Below are positions 43,371 through 51,133 of a DNA stretch of 64,000 nt, piece after piece. Location: positions 1-64,000 of the forward strand of contig NZ_BMRE01000017.1 of the NCBI RefSeq assembly GCF_014648475.1, written 5' to 3'. Source of the stretch: Lentzea flava. GTDB taxonomy: Bacteria; Actinomycetota; Actinomycetes; Mycobacteriales; Pseudonocardiaceae. The notes under the pieces were generated by a model that was not told the DNA's origin, searched no databases, and saw nothing but the letters and a program-made list of their open reading frames with translations. The position numbers were made by a program, and so were the translations under genes. Each line of letters opens with the position of its first letter. Position 1 is the stretch's first letter.

Positions 43371-44363
43371 CTAGATCGAGAAACCTTCCGGGAACGGATC
43401 GGTCGCGTCCAGCAGGTACTGGCCCATGCCGGTGATCCACGCGCGACCGGCCACTGTGGGCACCACCGCCGTTCGGTCACCCAGCGGAACCTCTTCCAGC
43501 AACCGGCCGATGAACCTGGTGCCGATGAACGACTCGTTCACGAAGTCCGCACCGAGTTCGAGCTCGCCGCGCGCGTGCAGCTGCGCCATCCGGGCGCAGG
43601 TGCCCGTGCCGCACGGCGACCGGTCGAACCATCCGGGGTGGATCGCCATCGCGTTGCGCGAATGAGCCCCGTCCCGTCCGGGCGCGGTGAACTGGACGTG
43701 CTTGCAGCCGCCGATCGCGGCGTCCACCGGGTGCACCGGGCGGTTCACCGCGTTGATCTGGTCCATGATGGACAGTCCGGCGGCCAGGATCCTGTCCTTC
43801 TCGGCCCTGTCGAACGGGATGCCGAGCTGCTCCAGCGGGAGGATGGCGTAGAAGTTGCCGCCGTACGCCATGTCGTAGCGGACCTCGCCGAGCCCCGGCA
43901 CCTCGACCGTCGCGTCCAGCTCGTGCGCGTACGCCGGGACGTTGCGGATGGTCACGAGCTTCGTGCGGGTGTCGTAGTCGGCGAGCACCAGGCCGGCCGG
44001 GGTGTCGAGGCGGACCGTCGTGACGGGCTCGGTCACCTCGACCATGCCGGTCTCCACCAGGACCGTCGCCACGCCGATGGTGCCGTGGCCGCACATCGGC
44101 AGGCAGCCGGACACCTCGATGTAGAGCACGCCCCAGTCCGCGTCCTGACGGGTCGGCGGCTGCAGGATCGCGCCGCTCATCGCCGCGTGGCCGCGAGGTT
44201 CGTTGACCAGCAGCCGCCGGATGTGGTCGTGGTTCTTGACGAACTCGAGGCGCTTGTCGGCCATGGTCTCGCCGGGGATCACGCCGACGCCGCCGGTGAT
44301 CACCCGCGTCGGCATGCCCTCGGTGTGCGAGTCGACGGCGCTGAAGTACTTGGCGAACCTCAT
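43371..44363 (-). CDS. 4-hydroxyproline 2-epimerase (proline racemase family)
   Basis: 330 residues. The two catalytic Cys are present: Cys91 in MCGHGTIG and Cys251 in SPCGTGTCARM. With the neighbouring genes this indicates conversion of trans-4-hydroxy-L-proline to cis-4-hydroxy-D-proline. The second half-site has Cys rather than Thr, excluding dehydratase members. Its ATG overlaps the deaminase stop (ATGA). Last gene of the operon. Confidence 0.92.
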   Translation of the reverse strand: MRFAKYFSAVDSHTEGMPTRVITGGVGVIPGETMADKRLEFVKNHDHIRRLLVNEPRGHAAMSGAILQPPTRQDADWGVLYIEVSGCLPMCGHGTIGVATVLVETGMVEVTEPVTTVRLDTPAGLVLADYDTRTKLVTIRNVPAYAHELDATVEVPGLGEVRYDMAYGGNFYAILPLEQLGIPFDRAEKDRILAAGLSIMDQINAVNRPVHPVDAAIGGCKHVQFTAPGRDGAHSRNAMAIHPGWFDRSPCGTGTCARMAQLHARGELELGADFVNESFIGTRFIGRLLEEVPLGDRTAVVPTVAGRAWITGMGQYLLDATDPFPEGFSI

Positions 44364-45268
44364 ACCGTGTCCGATTTCTGGGTGGCCAGCTTCATGTCGG
44401 CGTCGACCTGCGCGCGCTGTTCGGGCGACAACGGGCCGCGCGGGGGACGGCACGGACCGCCGTAGCGGCCCACGAAGTCCATGGAGTGCTTGATGGCCTG
44501 GACGAACTCGGTGCGCGAGTCCCAGCGGAACGCGGGCACGAGACGTTCGTAGAGCGTGCGGGCTTCGGTGAGCTTGCCCGCCAGCGCCAGCTCGAACAGT
44601 TCGGTGCACTCGGCAGGGAACACGTTGGGGTAGCCCGCGAACCAGCCCGTGGCACCCATCAGCAGGCTTTCCAGCACCACGTCGTCGGCGCCGGCCACGA
44701 CGGTGAGGTGCGGGGCGGCGGCCTTGATCTCCAGCACGCGGCGGACGTCGCCGGAGAACTCCTTCACCGCCACGACGTGCTCGATCTGGCCCAGCTCGGC
44801 GATCAGGTCCGGCGTGAGGTCGACCTTGGTGTCGATCGGGTTGTTGTAGACCATGATCGGCAGCCCGGCCTTGGCGACCTCGCGGAAGTGGTGCACGACC
44901 TCGCCGCGGTTCGCCCGGTACATCGTGGGCGGCAGGCAGAGCACGCCGTCCGCGCCGTCCTCTGCCGCCAGTTCGGCCCAGTGCCGTGCCTGGTGCGCGC
45001 CCACGCCGTGGACGCCGATGACCGCGATGCCGCGGCCCTTCACCGCCGCGATGGCGGTCCGGGCGACCTCACGGCGTTCCGCGTCGGTCAGCGACGAGTA
45101 CTCGCCGAGCGAGCCGTTGGGGCCCACGCCGCGGCAGCCGTTCTCGACGACCCACTGGCAGTGCTCGGCGAGCTTGTCCAGGTCGGGGCGCAGTCCGGCC
45201 GGGGCCTTCGGGTCCTCGGCGTAGGGGAGTGCGGTGGCGACGATGACGCCGTCCAGGCGTTCGGTCAT
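44360..45268 (-). CDS. DHDPS-family protein, likely pyrroline-4-hydroxy-2-carboxylate deaminase
   Basis: 302 residues, (beta/alpha)8 DapA fold. Schiff-base Lys169 (VVAVKEFSGD) and Tyr141 (MVYNNP) are present, with GVGPNGSLGEYSSL for the carboxylate site. In hydroxyproline catabolism this family deaminates 1-pyrroline-4-hydroxy-2-carboxylate to 2-oxoglutarate semialdehyde; the operon context supports that rather than lysine biosynthesis. Confidence 0.88.
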   Translation of the reverse strand: MTERLDGVIVATALPYAEDPKAPAGLRPDLDKLAEHCQWVVENGCRGVGPNGSLGEYSSLTDAERREVARTAIAAVKGRGIAVIGVHGVGAHQARHWAELAAEDGADGVLCLPPTMYRANRGEVVHHFREVAKAGLPIMVYNNPIDTKVDLTPDLIAELGQIEHVVAVKEFSGDVRRVLEIKAAAPHLTVVAGADDVVLESLLMGATGWFAGYPNVFPAECTELFELALAGKLTEARTLYERLVPAFRWDSRTEFVQAIKHSMDFVGRYGGPCRPPRGPLSPEQRAQVDADMKLATQKSDTV

Positions 45269-46455
45269 GGGGTTTCCTCCGGGAGATCGGCCAGTTCGCC
45301 AAGGGGGATCGGGACCGCGATCACGCGGCGTTGCCCGTCGAACGGGATGCCGGTCAGGTCTGCCGCGTTGCGGGCGCAGATGCGGCCCTGGCAGCGGCCC
45401 ATCGCGACCCGGCTGGTGAGCTTCAGCTCGCGCATGCCGGTGGCGTCGGTGAGGTCTGCGAGGCGCACCTTCTCGCACCGGCACACGGTGGTGTCGGCGC
45501 TCAGCCACGTCTTCCAGCCCGGCTGGATCGCGTGTGCCCTCGACAGCGCCTGCGCGAACAGGCGGCCCCTGCGCACGGCCTCCACCGCTTCGGGTGGCGG
45601 TTGCCGCCCGGCCGCGGCGGCTCCGGCGGTCACGCCTTCGGCCGCGGCCAGGTCGGCGCCGCCGATGCCGGTGACCTCGCCTGCCGCGTAGACGTTCTCG
45701 ACCGACGTCCGCTGGCGGTCGTCGACGTCGAGGAAGTCGTTGGTGCGCTTGGCGTTCGGCACGAGGTCGGTGCGCGGGAGGAAGCCGTGGCCGATGCACA
45801 CCAGGTCGGCGTGTTCGGTGCGGTGGCTGACCGGGCGCCAGTGGCGGTCGAGCTTCGCGACCGTGACGCGGTCGCCGTGTTTGGCGATCACGGCCGTGCG
45901 GGTTTCCAGGCGGGGCAGCACTTTCCGGTAGCTCGCCAGTTCGGCGATCTTGTGCCGGTTCGCGAGCACGGCCTTCGCTTCGCGGGTCCAGGCGAGCGGG
46001 GAGTTGGCCTCGTAGACGCCGACGAGGGTGGCGCCCAGGTCCTGCAGTGCGGTGGCGACGGGCAGCAGGAACGGGCCGGTGCCCGCGACGATCACGCGGC
46101 CGGCGAGGGTGACGCCCTGCTTGGCGAGGGCCTGGGCGGCGCCCGCGGTGATCACGCCGGGGCCGTCCCAGCCGGGGAACGGCAGGGGGCGGTCGTAGGC
46201 GCCGGTCGCGATGATCAGGGCGTCGAACCGGAGCTGCCGGGGACCCCGCAGATGCAGTGTGCGACCCTCGACCATCCACGCCTCGGTGTTCTTGAGGTGC
46301 GTGACGCCCCTGTGCTCGAACTTGGCGCGCCCGCGCAGGAACTGGCCGCCCGCCTCGGGTTCCGAGTCGACCATCGTGACCTCGGCGCCCGCGTCGGCGG
46401 CTGTTCTGGCGGCGGCCATCCCGGCGGGGCCCGCACCCACGACGACGATCCTCAT
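45265..46455 (-). CDS. D-hydroxyproline dehydrogenase, FAD/NAD-type subunit
   Basis: 396 residues. N-terminal FAD motif VVVGAGPAGMAAARTA, central nucleotide motif VIVAGTGPFLLPVA, and a C-terminal Bfd-like [2Fe-2S] region with CRC (VCRCEKVRLADL) and CQGRIC. Equivalent to the alpha subunit of HcnB/LhpE-type dehydrogenases. Overlaps the small ferredoxin gene upstream and the deaminase gene downstream by 4 nt each. Oxidises cis-4-hydroxy-D-proline together with the two adjacent subunits (inferred from the operon). Confidence 0.88.
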   Translation of the reverse strand: MRIVVVGAGPAGMAAARTAADAGAEVTMVDSEPEAGGQFLRGRAKFEHRGVTHLKNTEAWMVEGRTLHLRGPRQLRFDALIIATGAYDRPLPFPGWDGPGVITAGAAQALAKQGVTLAGRVIVAGTGPFLLPVATALQDLGATLVGVYEANSPLAWTREAKAVLANRHKIAELASYRKVLPRLETRTAVIAKHGDRVTVAKLDRHWRPVSHRTEHADLVCIGHGFLPRTDLVPNAKRTNDFLDVDDRQRTSVENVYAAGEVTGIGGADLAAAEGVTAGAAAAGRQPPPEAVEAVRRGRLFAQALSRAHAIQPGWKTWLSADTTVCRCEKVRLADLTDATGMRELKLTSRVAMGRCQGRICARNAADLTGIPFDGQRRVIAVPIPLGELADLPEETP

Positions 46456-46634
46456 CGTTGCGTCCTGATCTCGTCGCCGTCGCGCAGCTGGTGGCGGCAC
46501 GCGCGGACCTCGGGCACGCCGTTGATCTCTGCGACACAGCCGAAGCAGACGCCGATGCCGCAGAAGAACCGTCCCGGCAGCAGTTCCGCGACGTGCGCGA
46601 CCTCGTGCTGCCGGCCGTTGAACGTGACCTTCAC
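46452..46634 (-). CDS. [2Fe-2S] ferredoxin-like subunit of D-hydroxyproline dehydrogenase
   Basis: Only 60 residues. FCGIGVCFGC followed by a fourth Cys in VRACRH gives the C-x4-C-x2-C...C plant-type cluster motif. GTG 46634 overlaps the upstream oxidase stop (GTGA), with a strong aggaggtgat ribosome-binding site inside the oxidase 3' end. Short HcnA-like subunits of this size accompany the alpha and beta subunits in known dehydrogenases. Confidence 0.88.
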   Translation of the reverse strand: MKVTFNGRQHEVAHVAELLPGRFFCGIGVCFGCVAEINGVPEVRACRHQLRDGDEIRTQR

Positions 46635-47710
46635 ACCATCACCTCCTGGCGGTCGACGCGGAACGGGTGGGGATCGACGAGCGGCGTGCCGCCCGTGAGC
46701 AGATCCGCGAGCAGGCGGCCGGTGGCGGGAGCGAGGCCGACGCCCGCGCCCTCGTGGCCGGTGGCGTGCCACAGACCCGGTGTGCGGGGGTCCTCGCCGA
46801 TGATCGGCAGGTGGTCCGGCGCGTACGGGCGGAACCCGCCGTACGCCCGCATCACCGGCACGCCGGCCAGCATCGGGAAGAGGGCGATCGCCTTGCGTGC
46901 CAACGCTTTCAGCACCTTGCTCTCGATCGTGTCGTCGAAGCCCTTGCGCTGACGGCTCGACCCGATCAGCACGGTGCCCGCCTGGGTCGACTCGACGACG
47001 CCGGACGTCTGCAGGTCGGCGTCGCCGCTCGCGACCGCGCCGACGTAGTCCGCGTCGTAGACCTTGTGCCGGATGGTGCCGGGGATCGGGGTGGTGACCA
47101 GGACGACGCCGCGCCGGGGCAGCACGTTGACGCCGAAGTGACGCGCCCACGGGCCGGTGGCGTTGACGACGGCGCCGCAGCTGATCACGCCGGTCGTCGT
47201 GGTCACGCTGCGACCGTCCGTTGTGGACACCTCGGCGTCGATGATCCTGATGCCGCGCAGCAGGGCCTTCGTCGCTTTCACGGGGTTGAGCTGCGCGTCC
47301 TGCAGGTAGTGGACCGCCGCGGTGATCTCCGGGTTGAGGTGCGGCTCGTGGGCCAGGGCTTCGTCGGCGGTGAGCTCGCAGGCGTCGACGCCCGCCGTCC
47401 GCTGCTTCGCGGCGAAGGCCTTGAGGGGTTCGGAGGCTTCCTCGGTCGTCGCGACGACCAGCCCGCCCTTCTCCTCCCACTCGGCGTCCTCGGCGAGCTC
47501 CGGCCACAGCTCCCGGCTCGCCTTGGCCAGTTCGAGCTCGGGGCCGGGCTCCTTGTCGCTGACCAGGACGTTGCCCTCACCGGCGGAACTGGTGCCCGAG
47601 GCCGGTCCGTGGCGGTCGATGACGACGACGTCGAGCCCGCGTGCCTTCAGCGCCTGCGCGCACGCGGCCCCGATGATGCCCGCTCCCACGACCACGACGT
47701 CCGGGTGCAT
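46631..47710 (-). CDS. D-hydroxyproline dehydrogenase, DAO-type FAD subunit
   Basis: 359 residues from ATG 47710, chosen because ggagg lies 5 nt upstream (GTG 47716 would overlap it). DAO-family FAD motif VVVVGAGIIGAACAQAL at the N-terminus, the substrate region GPWARHFG, and the C-terminal GLWHATGHEGAGVGLAPATGRLLADLL that closes the FAD site. Beta subunit of the HcnC/LhpB type. First gene of the five-gene operon; a palindrome lies 11 nt before its start. Confidence 0.88.
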   Translation of the reverse strand: MHPDVVVVGAGIIGAACAQALKARGLDVVVIDRHGPASGTSSAGEGNVLVSDKEPGPELELAKASRELWPELAEDAEWEEKGGLVVATTEEASEPLKAFAAKQRTAGVDACELTADEALAHEPHLNPEITAAVHYLQDAQLNPVKATKALLRGIRIIDAEVSTTDGRSVTTTTGVISCGAVVNATGPWARHFGVNVLPRRGVVLVTTPIPGTIRHKVYDADYVGAVASGDADLQTSGVVESTQAGTVLIGSSRQRKGFDDTIESKVLKALARKAIALFPMLAGVPVMRAYGGFRPYAPDHLPIIGEDPRTPGLWHATGHEGAGVGLAPATGRLLADLLTGGTPLVDPHPFRVDRQEVMV

Positions 47711-47720
47711 CGCCACCTCC

Positions 47721-47736
47721 GTTCATTAGAATGAAC
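47721..47736. promoter_or_regulatory. Palindromic operator before hydroxyproline operon
   Basis: GTTCATTAGAATGAAC has perfect 7-bp arms around AG. It fills the 27-bp gap between the XRE-cupin stop (47738) and the start of the oxidase gene. A likely binding site for the adjacent regulator. Confidence 0.6.
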
Positions 47737-47737
47737 G

Positions 47738-48283
47738 TTAGTGCTTCGGGTACTCCAGCACCAGTACCGAGCTGACTTCTCCTTCGACAGTCTCGTACAG
47801 GTGCGGGGTCGAGCCGGGGAAGCACACGTAGTCGCCCGGCCCGAGCTCGTACGGCCGCTCGGTCGGCCCCACCCGCAGCCGGCCGCTCGTGACCAGCACG
47901 TGTTCCTTGCCGGGATGACCTTCGGTGGTTTGCGTGGCACCCGGCCGCACCCGCTGGTCGTAGATCTCGATGACGGTGTCGGCGATGTCCATCCGCCGCA
48001 TCAGCCGCAGGTCGACGGCGTTGCTGCTGAGCACCTCGACGTCCCGCGCCCGCACCAGCACGACGTCCGGCGCCGTCCGCTCGGTCACCAGCTCCGACAC
48101 CGGAACGTCCAAAGCGTTCGACAAACTGAACACTGTCTCGATCGTCGGGTTGCCCGCCCCGCTCTCCAGCTGGGACAGCGTGCCCTTGGCGATGGACGAC
48201 CGCCGCGCGAGCTCCGACAGTGACAACCCGCGCTGCTCCCGGAACGCCCTGATGTTGGCGCCGAGCACCTGACCCGCACTCAT
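47738..48283 (-). CDS. XRE-cupin transcriptional regulator
   Basis: 181 residues. HTH at ~8-62 (IRAFREQRGLSLSELARRSSIAKGTLSQLESGAGNPTIETVFSLSNAL), then a C-terminal cupin (GKEHVLVTSGRLRVGPTERPYELGPGDYVCFPGSTPHLYE). Such proteins sense small molecules, amines or amino acids. Directly upstream of the hydroxyproline genes on the same strand, so it is the presumed pathway regulator. Start ATG 48283; an upstream GTG (48289) is possible. Confidence 0.9.
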   Translation of the reverse strand: MSAGQVLGANIRAFREQRGLSLSELARRSSIAKGTLSQLESGAGNPTIETVFSLSNALDVPVSELVTERTAPDVVLVRARDVEVLSSNAVDLRLMRRMDIADTVIEIYDQRVRPGATQTTEGHPGKEHVLVTSGRLRVGPTERPYELGPGDYVCFPGSTPHLYETVEGEVSSVLVLEYPKH

Positions 48284-48300
48284 AGCCACTGATCGTTGCA

Positions 48301-48306
48301 TAGGCT
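48301..48306 (+). promoter_or_regulatory. -10 box of TerB-like gene
   Basis: TAGGCT, 7 nt before ATG 48314, with no ribosome-binding site between them; consistent with leaderless transcription. Confidence 0.4.
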
Positions 48307-48313
48307 TGCGCCC

Positions 48314-48700
48314 ATGACTGCGTACACGGAGGCGGAGGGCCAGACCCTCCGCACGGCCGTTTTCGGTGCCATGGTGCTCGTGTCCACGGCGGACCCCGGC
48401 TCGGTCGACGAGGAGAGCCACGCCGGCATCAGGGCCATGACCCTGCTCTCGGACGACCTGCGCGCCGTCATCGCCGCCGCCCCGCCCTCGCTGCCGAAGG
48501 GGACGGCGTCCGATGTGGAGGTCGGCGTCCTCGCCGCGCTGAAGGAGTCCGTCCGGATCATCAACGCCCACGAACCGCGCGACGTCGAGATCTTCCGCGC
48601 CGCCGTGACGGAGATGTGCCGCTCGGTGGCGGGCGCGGACGGCGAGGTCGCCGCGACCGAGAAGGAGATGGTGACGAAGGTCGTCGAGGCCCTCGCCTGA
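48314..48700 (+). CDS. Small helical protein, possibly TerB-like
   Basis: 128 residues, no signal peptide, all-helical by composition. The end, SVAGADGEVAATEKEMVTKVVEALA, has the ADGE---E pattern of TerB-type domains, but the match is only partial. Divergent from the XRE-cupin gene with 30 bp between. It ends 92 bp before the convergent TPR gene, in a gap where I see nothing else. Function unknown. Confidence 0.65.
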   Translation: MTAYTEAEGQTLRTAVFGAMVLVSTADPGSVDEESHAGIRAMTLLSDDLRAVIAAAPPSLPKGTASDVEVGVLAALKESVRIINAHEPRDVEIFRAAVTEMCRSVAGADGEVAATEKEMVTKVVEALA

Positions 48701-48792
48701 CGACGAGGTGCTGCTCGCTGGTGGCCGTGAGCCGCGGGTCGATCAGCACCTCGGCCACGACCAGGTGCCAGGCCGACGTGCCTGCCACCCGA

Positions 48793-50124
48793 TCACAGGT
48801 ACGACTCGTACTCCTCCAGCATCCTGCTCAGCGCGTCCGAGACGGCCGCCGGCAGCGTGCCCGCGCTGAGCATGTCCTGGATCGGCTCCATCGCGGTCCG
48901 TGCCGTGGTGGCGCGGTGTTCCGGCTCGAACCGCTCCATGCCCCTGCGCACCGCGTCGAGGGCGGCGTCGGTGTTGCCGGAGAACGCGAACGTGTCCGCG
49001 AAGTCCAGCCACTCCCACTTCGCCTTGGGGTTCTTGGTCTTCCACGTCGCCAGCGGGTTGAGGTCGAGGAACGAGTCCACCGCCGCCTGACGCTCGTCAT
49101 CGGTCGTGGCGAGCTGGACGTCGAGCCGCGCGGCGTTGGCGCGGGCGTAGAGGTTGTCGTCCGCGATCTCGCTGGCCTTGCGGTACGCGTCACGGGCCAG
49201 GCGCAGCTCGGCGCTGTCACCGGTGGCGCGGCCGAGGCGCCGGTGCGCCCCGCCCAGACCGGAGAAGGCGTCCACGTCCGCGGGGTTCAGCTTCACCGCC
49301 TCGGTCAGCGAGTGGATCGCTTCCGGCAGGTTCTCGTTGCGGCTCTGGGCGATGCCGAGCTCCCGCCACCACTGCGCGCCGCCGGGCTCCAGCCGGGTGG
49401 CGAGCCCGAGGTGGTGGATGGCACCGGCGAAGTCGCCCTGCTTGAGCAGCGCCTTGCCGAGCTCGCCGTGCACGTCGGCTCGCGTGTCGTTCAGCAGCAG
49501 CACGCGACGCAGCTTCGCGACGCGTTCCTCGTGCGGTGCCGCCATGGCCTCGTTGAAGAGGTCGTCGCCGCGGGCGTGCTCCAGCTCCGCGATCTTGGCG
49601 TGCAGCTCGTCGAGCACGCCGGTGGGCACGGTGGTCAGTCCGCTGCCCAGCCGCACCGGGCTGTCGACGTTCTGCTTCGTCAGCCCGTGCATGATCATGC
49701 TGAGGATGACCTCGTGCGCCTCGGCCAGCTCGTCGTAGCGGTTGCTGTAGGGCACGACCCGGTTGCCGGACACGTTGAACCGCACGTCGTCCTGGTTCTG
49801 GCTCACCAGCACCGTCACGTTGTCCCGCACGGCCCAGCGCACGCCGAGTTCCAGGTACACGTTCGGGTTGGCGCCGGTGAGATCGGCGATGTAGACCTCG
49901 GCGTTGAACGCTTCGGCGAACATCGTGTGGTTGATCGGACCGGACTCCCGCCGTTCCTTCTCGATCTGCACTCGCACCGGACGACGGAGCCGTTCCTCCA
50001 GTTTCGCGGCCAGCGGATCGTAGAGGCCCGCCTTGATCTGCTTGATGTCCGTCCACTTCGCGCGCTCGCCGAGCGTCGTGCCCGGCATCGCGACGAAGAT
50101 CGTCATCGGCTCGTCGGTCGTCAC
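48793..50124 (-). CDS. TIR/nucleoside-deoxyribosyltransferase-like effector with TPR repeats
   Basis: 443 residues, GTG start with gagagg 6 nt upstream. N-terminal ~150 residues form a Rossmann-like TIR/deoxyribosyltransferase-type domain: FVAMPGTT at the first strand and AEVYIADLTGANPNVYLELG (81-94), where Glu92 is a candidate catalytic residue. From ~190 to 410 come four to six TPR-like helical pairs (ADVHGELGKALLKQGDFAGAIHHLG; AQWWRELGIAQSRNENLPEAIHSL). Related domains cleave the N-glycosidic bond of NAD or nucleotides in bacterial immune systems (known); that activity is inferred here. Ten nt downstream of the SLATT gene, same operon. Confidence 0.75.
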   Translation of the reverse strand: MTTDEPMTIFVAMPGTTLGERAKWTDIKQIKAGLYDPLAAKLEERLRRPVRVQIEKERRESGPINHTMFAEAFNAEVYIADLTGANPNVYLELGVRWAVRDNVTVLVSQNQDDVRFNVSGNRVVPYSNRYDELAEAHEVILSMIMHGLTKQNVDSPVRLGSGLTTVPTGVLDELHAKIAELEHARGDDLFNEAMAAPHEERVAKLRRVLLLNDTRADVHGELGKALLKQGDFAGAIHHLGLATRLEPGGAQWWRELGIAQSRNENLPEAIHSLTEAVKLNPADVDAFSGLGGAHRRLGRATGDSAELRLARDAYRKASEIADDNLYARANAARLDVQLATTDDERQAAVDSFLDLNPLATWKTKNPKAKWEWLDFADTFAFSGNTDAALDAVRRGMERFEPEHRATTARTAMEPIQDMLSAGTLPAAVSDALSRMLEEYESYL

Positions 50125-50134
50125 AGCGGTCCTC

Positions 50135-51001
50135 TCAGGTCGTGCTGGGGCGCGACGCGAGCCACGCCGCGTGTTCGGTGCTGATCACGGCCTCCGCCTC
50201 GGCGACGGTGGTCGGCCAGTCGCCCTCGTCGGTGCGCAGCAGCCGTTTGTGCATGGCGGCCAGTTCGCCGGCCGCCGTGGAGTAGGCGACCTTGAGGTTC
50301 TCGTACTGCCGCAGCCCGATCCACGCCGCGCCACCGGCGACGGCCGCGGCCATCACGCCGGACAGGTCGACGTCCCACGCGCCGGTGATGCGCAGGATCG
50401 CGAACAGGATCGCGATGAACTCACCCGCGAACAGCAGGACGCGCGCGAGGTTCGCCCTGATCTCGTTGGCGGCGGCCTTGTCGTGGTACCAGTCGAGCTG
50501 CCTGCGCACCCGGTTCTCGCAGTAGGCGGTCCTGCGTTCGGCGTAGGGCTTGCCCCGCAACCCGGTCATCACCGCCTCGCCGGCCGGGTTGTCACTGGTG
50601 AGCAGCAACGTGCCGCGGTGCTCGGCCGCCGCGTCGATGACGGCCTTCTCCAGGTCCGCGCGGGCGTCCGGCGAGGTGAGCGGGAACGGGTCGCCCGCCA
50701 CGGCGTAGCGCCAGCCGAGCGACTTCACCCGTTCGGCCATCGCGCGGCCGGCGTTCCACTTCAGCTCTGGATGCATGACCCACAGCAGGAACTCGCCGAA
50801 CAGCGCGATCAGGAAGCCGATCAGGGCCACCCAGGCCCACACGTCGACGCCGCCGCCGACCTTCCACTTGAACGCGCCACCCACCGCCGCCACCACCGCG
50901 CCGAGCAGCCGGACCCGGCTGAGCAGCAGCGTGGCGCGCTGGCCGCTCCGGGAGGCCTCCTCGGCGTCGTGGTAGAAGCCGGGCAGGTGCTCGTCATCCA
51001 T
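50135..51001 (-). CDS. SLATT-domain (DUF4231) membrane protein
   Basis: 288 residues from ATG 51001, preceded by agaggg. Two pairs of membrane helices (about 31-45, 55-76, 188-205, 213-230). The sequence before the second pair, YAERRTAYCENRVRRQLDWYHDKA, matches the DUF4231/SLATT hallmark. SLATT proteins are predicted pore-forming effectors in nucleotide-activated conflict systems (known from computational surveys). A soluble stretch of ~100 residues (85-185) links the pairs. First gene of a two-gene operon with the TIR-like TPR gene. Confidence 0.82.
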   Translation of the reverse strand: MDDEHLPGFYHDAEEASRSGQRATLLLSRVRLLGAVVAAVGGAFKWKVGGGVDVWAWVALIGFLIALFGEFLLWVMHPELKWNAGRAMAERVKSLGWRYAVAGDPFPLTSPDARADLEKAVIDAAAEHRGTLLLTSDNPAGEAVMTGLRGKPYAERRTAYCENRVRRQLDWYHDKAAANEIRANLARVLLFAGEFIAILFAILRITGAWDVDLSGVMAAAVAGGAAWIGLRQYENLKVAYSTAAGELAAMHKRLLRTDEGDWPTTVAEAEAVISTEHAAWLASRPSTT

Positions 51002-51133
51002 CCGTGTTCCCTCTTCCTCGTCCGACAACGCTGATCGTGCGTCACCAAACGTGTGTTACCACGACGGAGGCCTAACGGAGGTCGCTTCCCGGGCGATGTA
51101 GGGGTGTTCACCCGTGCAGCGGAGAGGTGGGGC
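51002..51133. promoter_or_regulatory. Divergent promoter region of the TIR/SLATT cluster
   Basis: 132 bp between the leftward SLATT gene and the rightward TIR-WD40 gene. It contains a small GGGTG-TT-CACCC fold-back (about 51101-51112) about 20 nt upstream of the TIR-WD40 start. Joint control of both transcripts is plausible. Confidence 0.4.

Noticed and set aside
48701..48792. Possible small gene between the TerB-like and TPR genes
   Set aside because: The 92-bp convergent gap has short open frames only as extensions of other frames, with no start or ribosome-binding site of its own.
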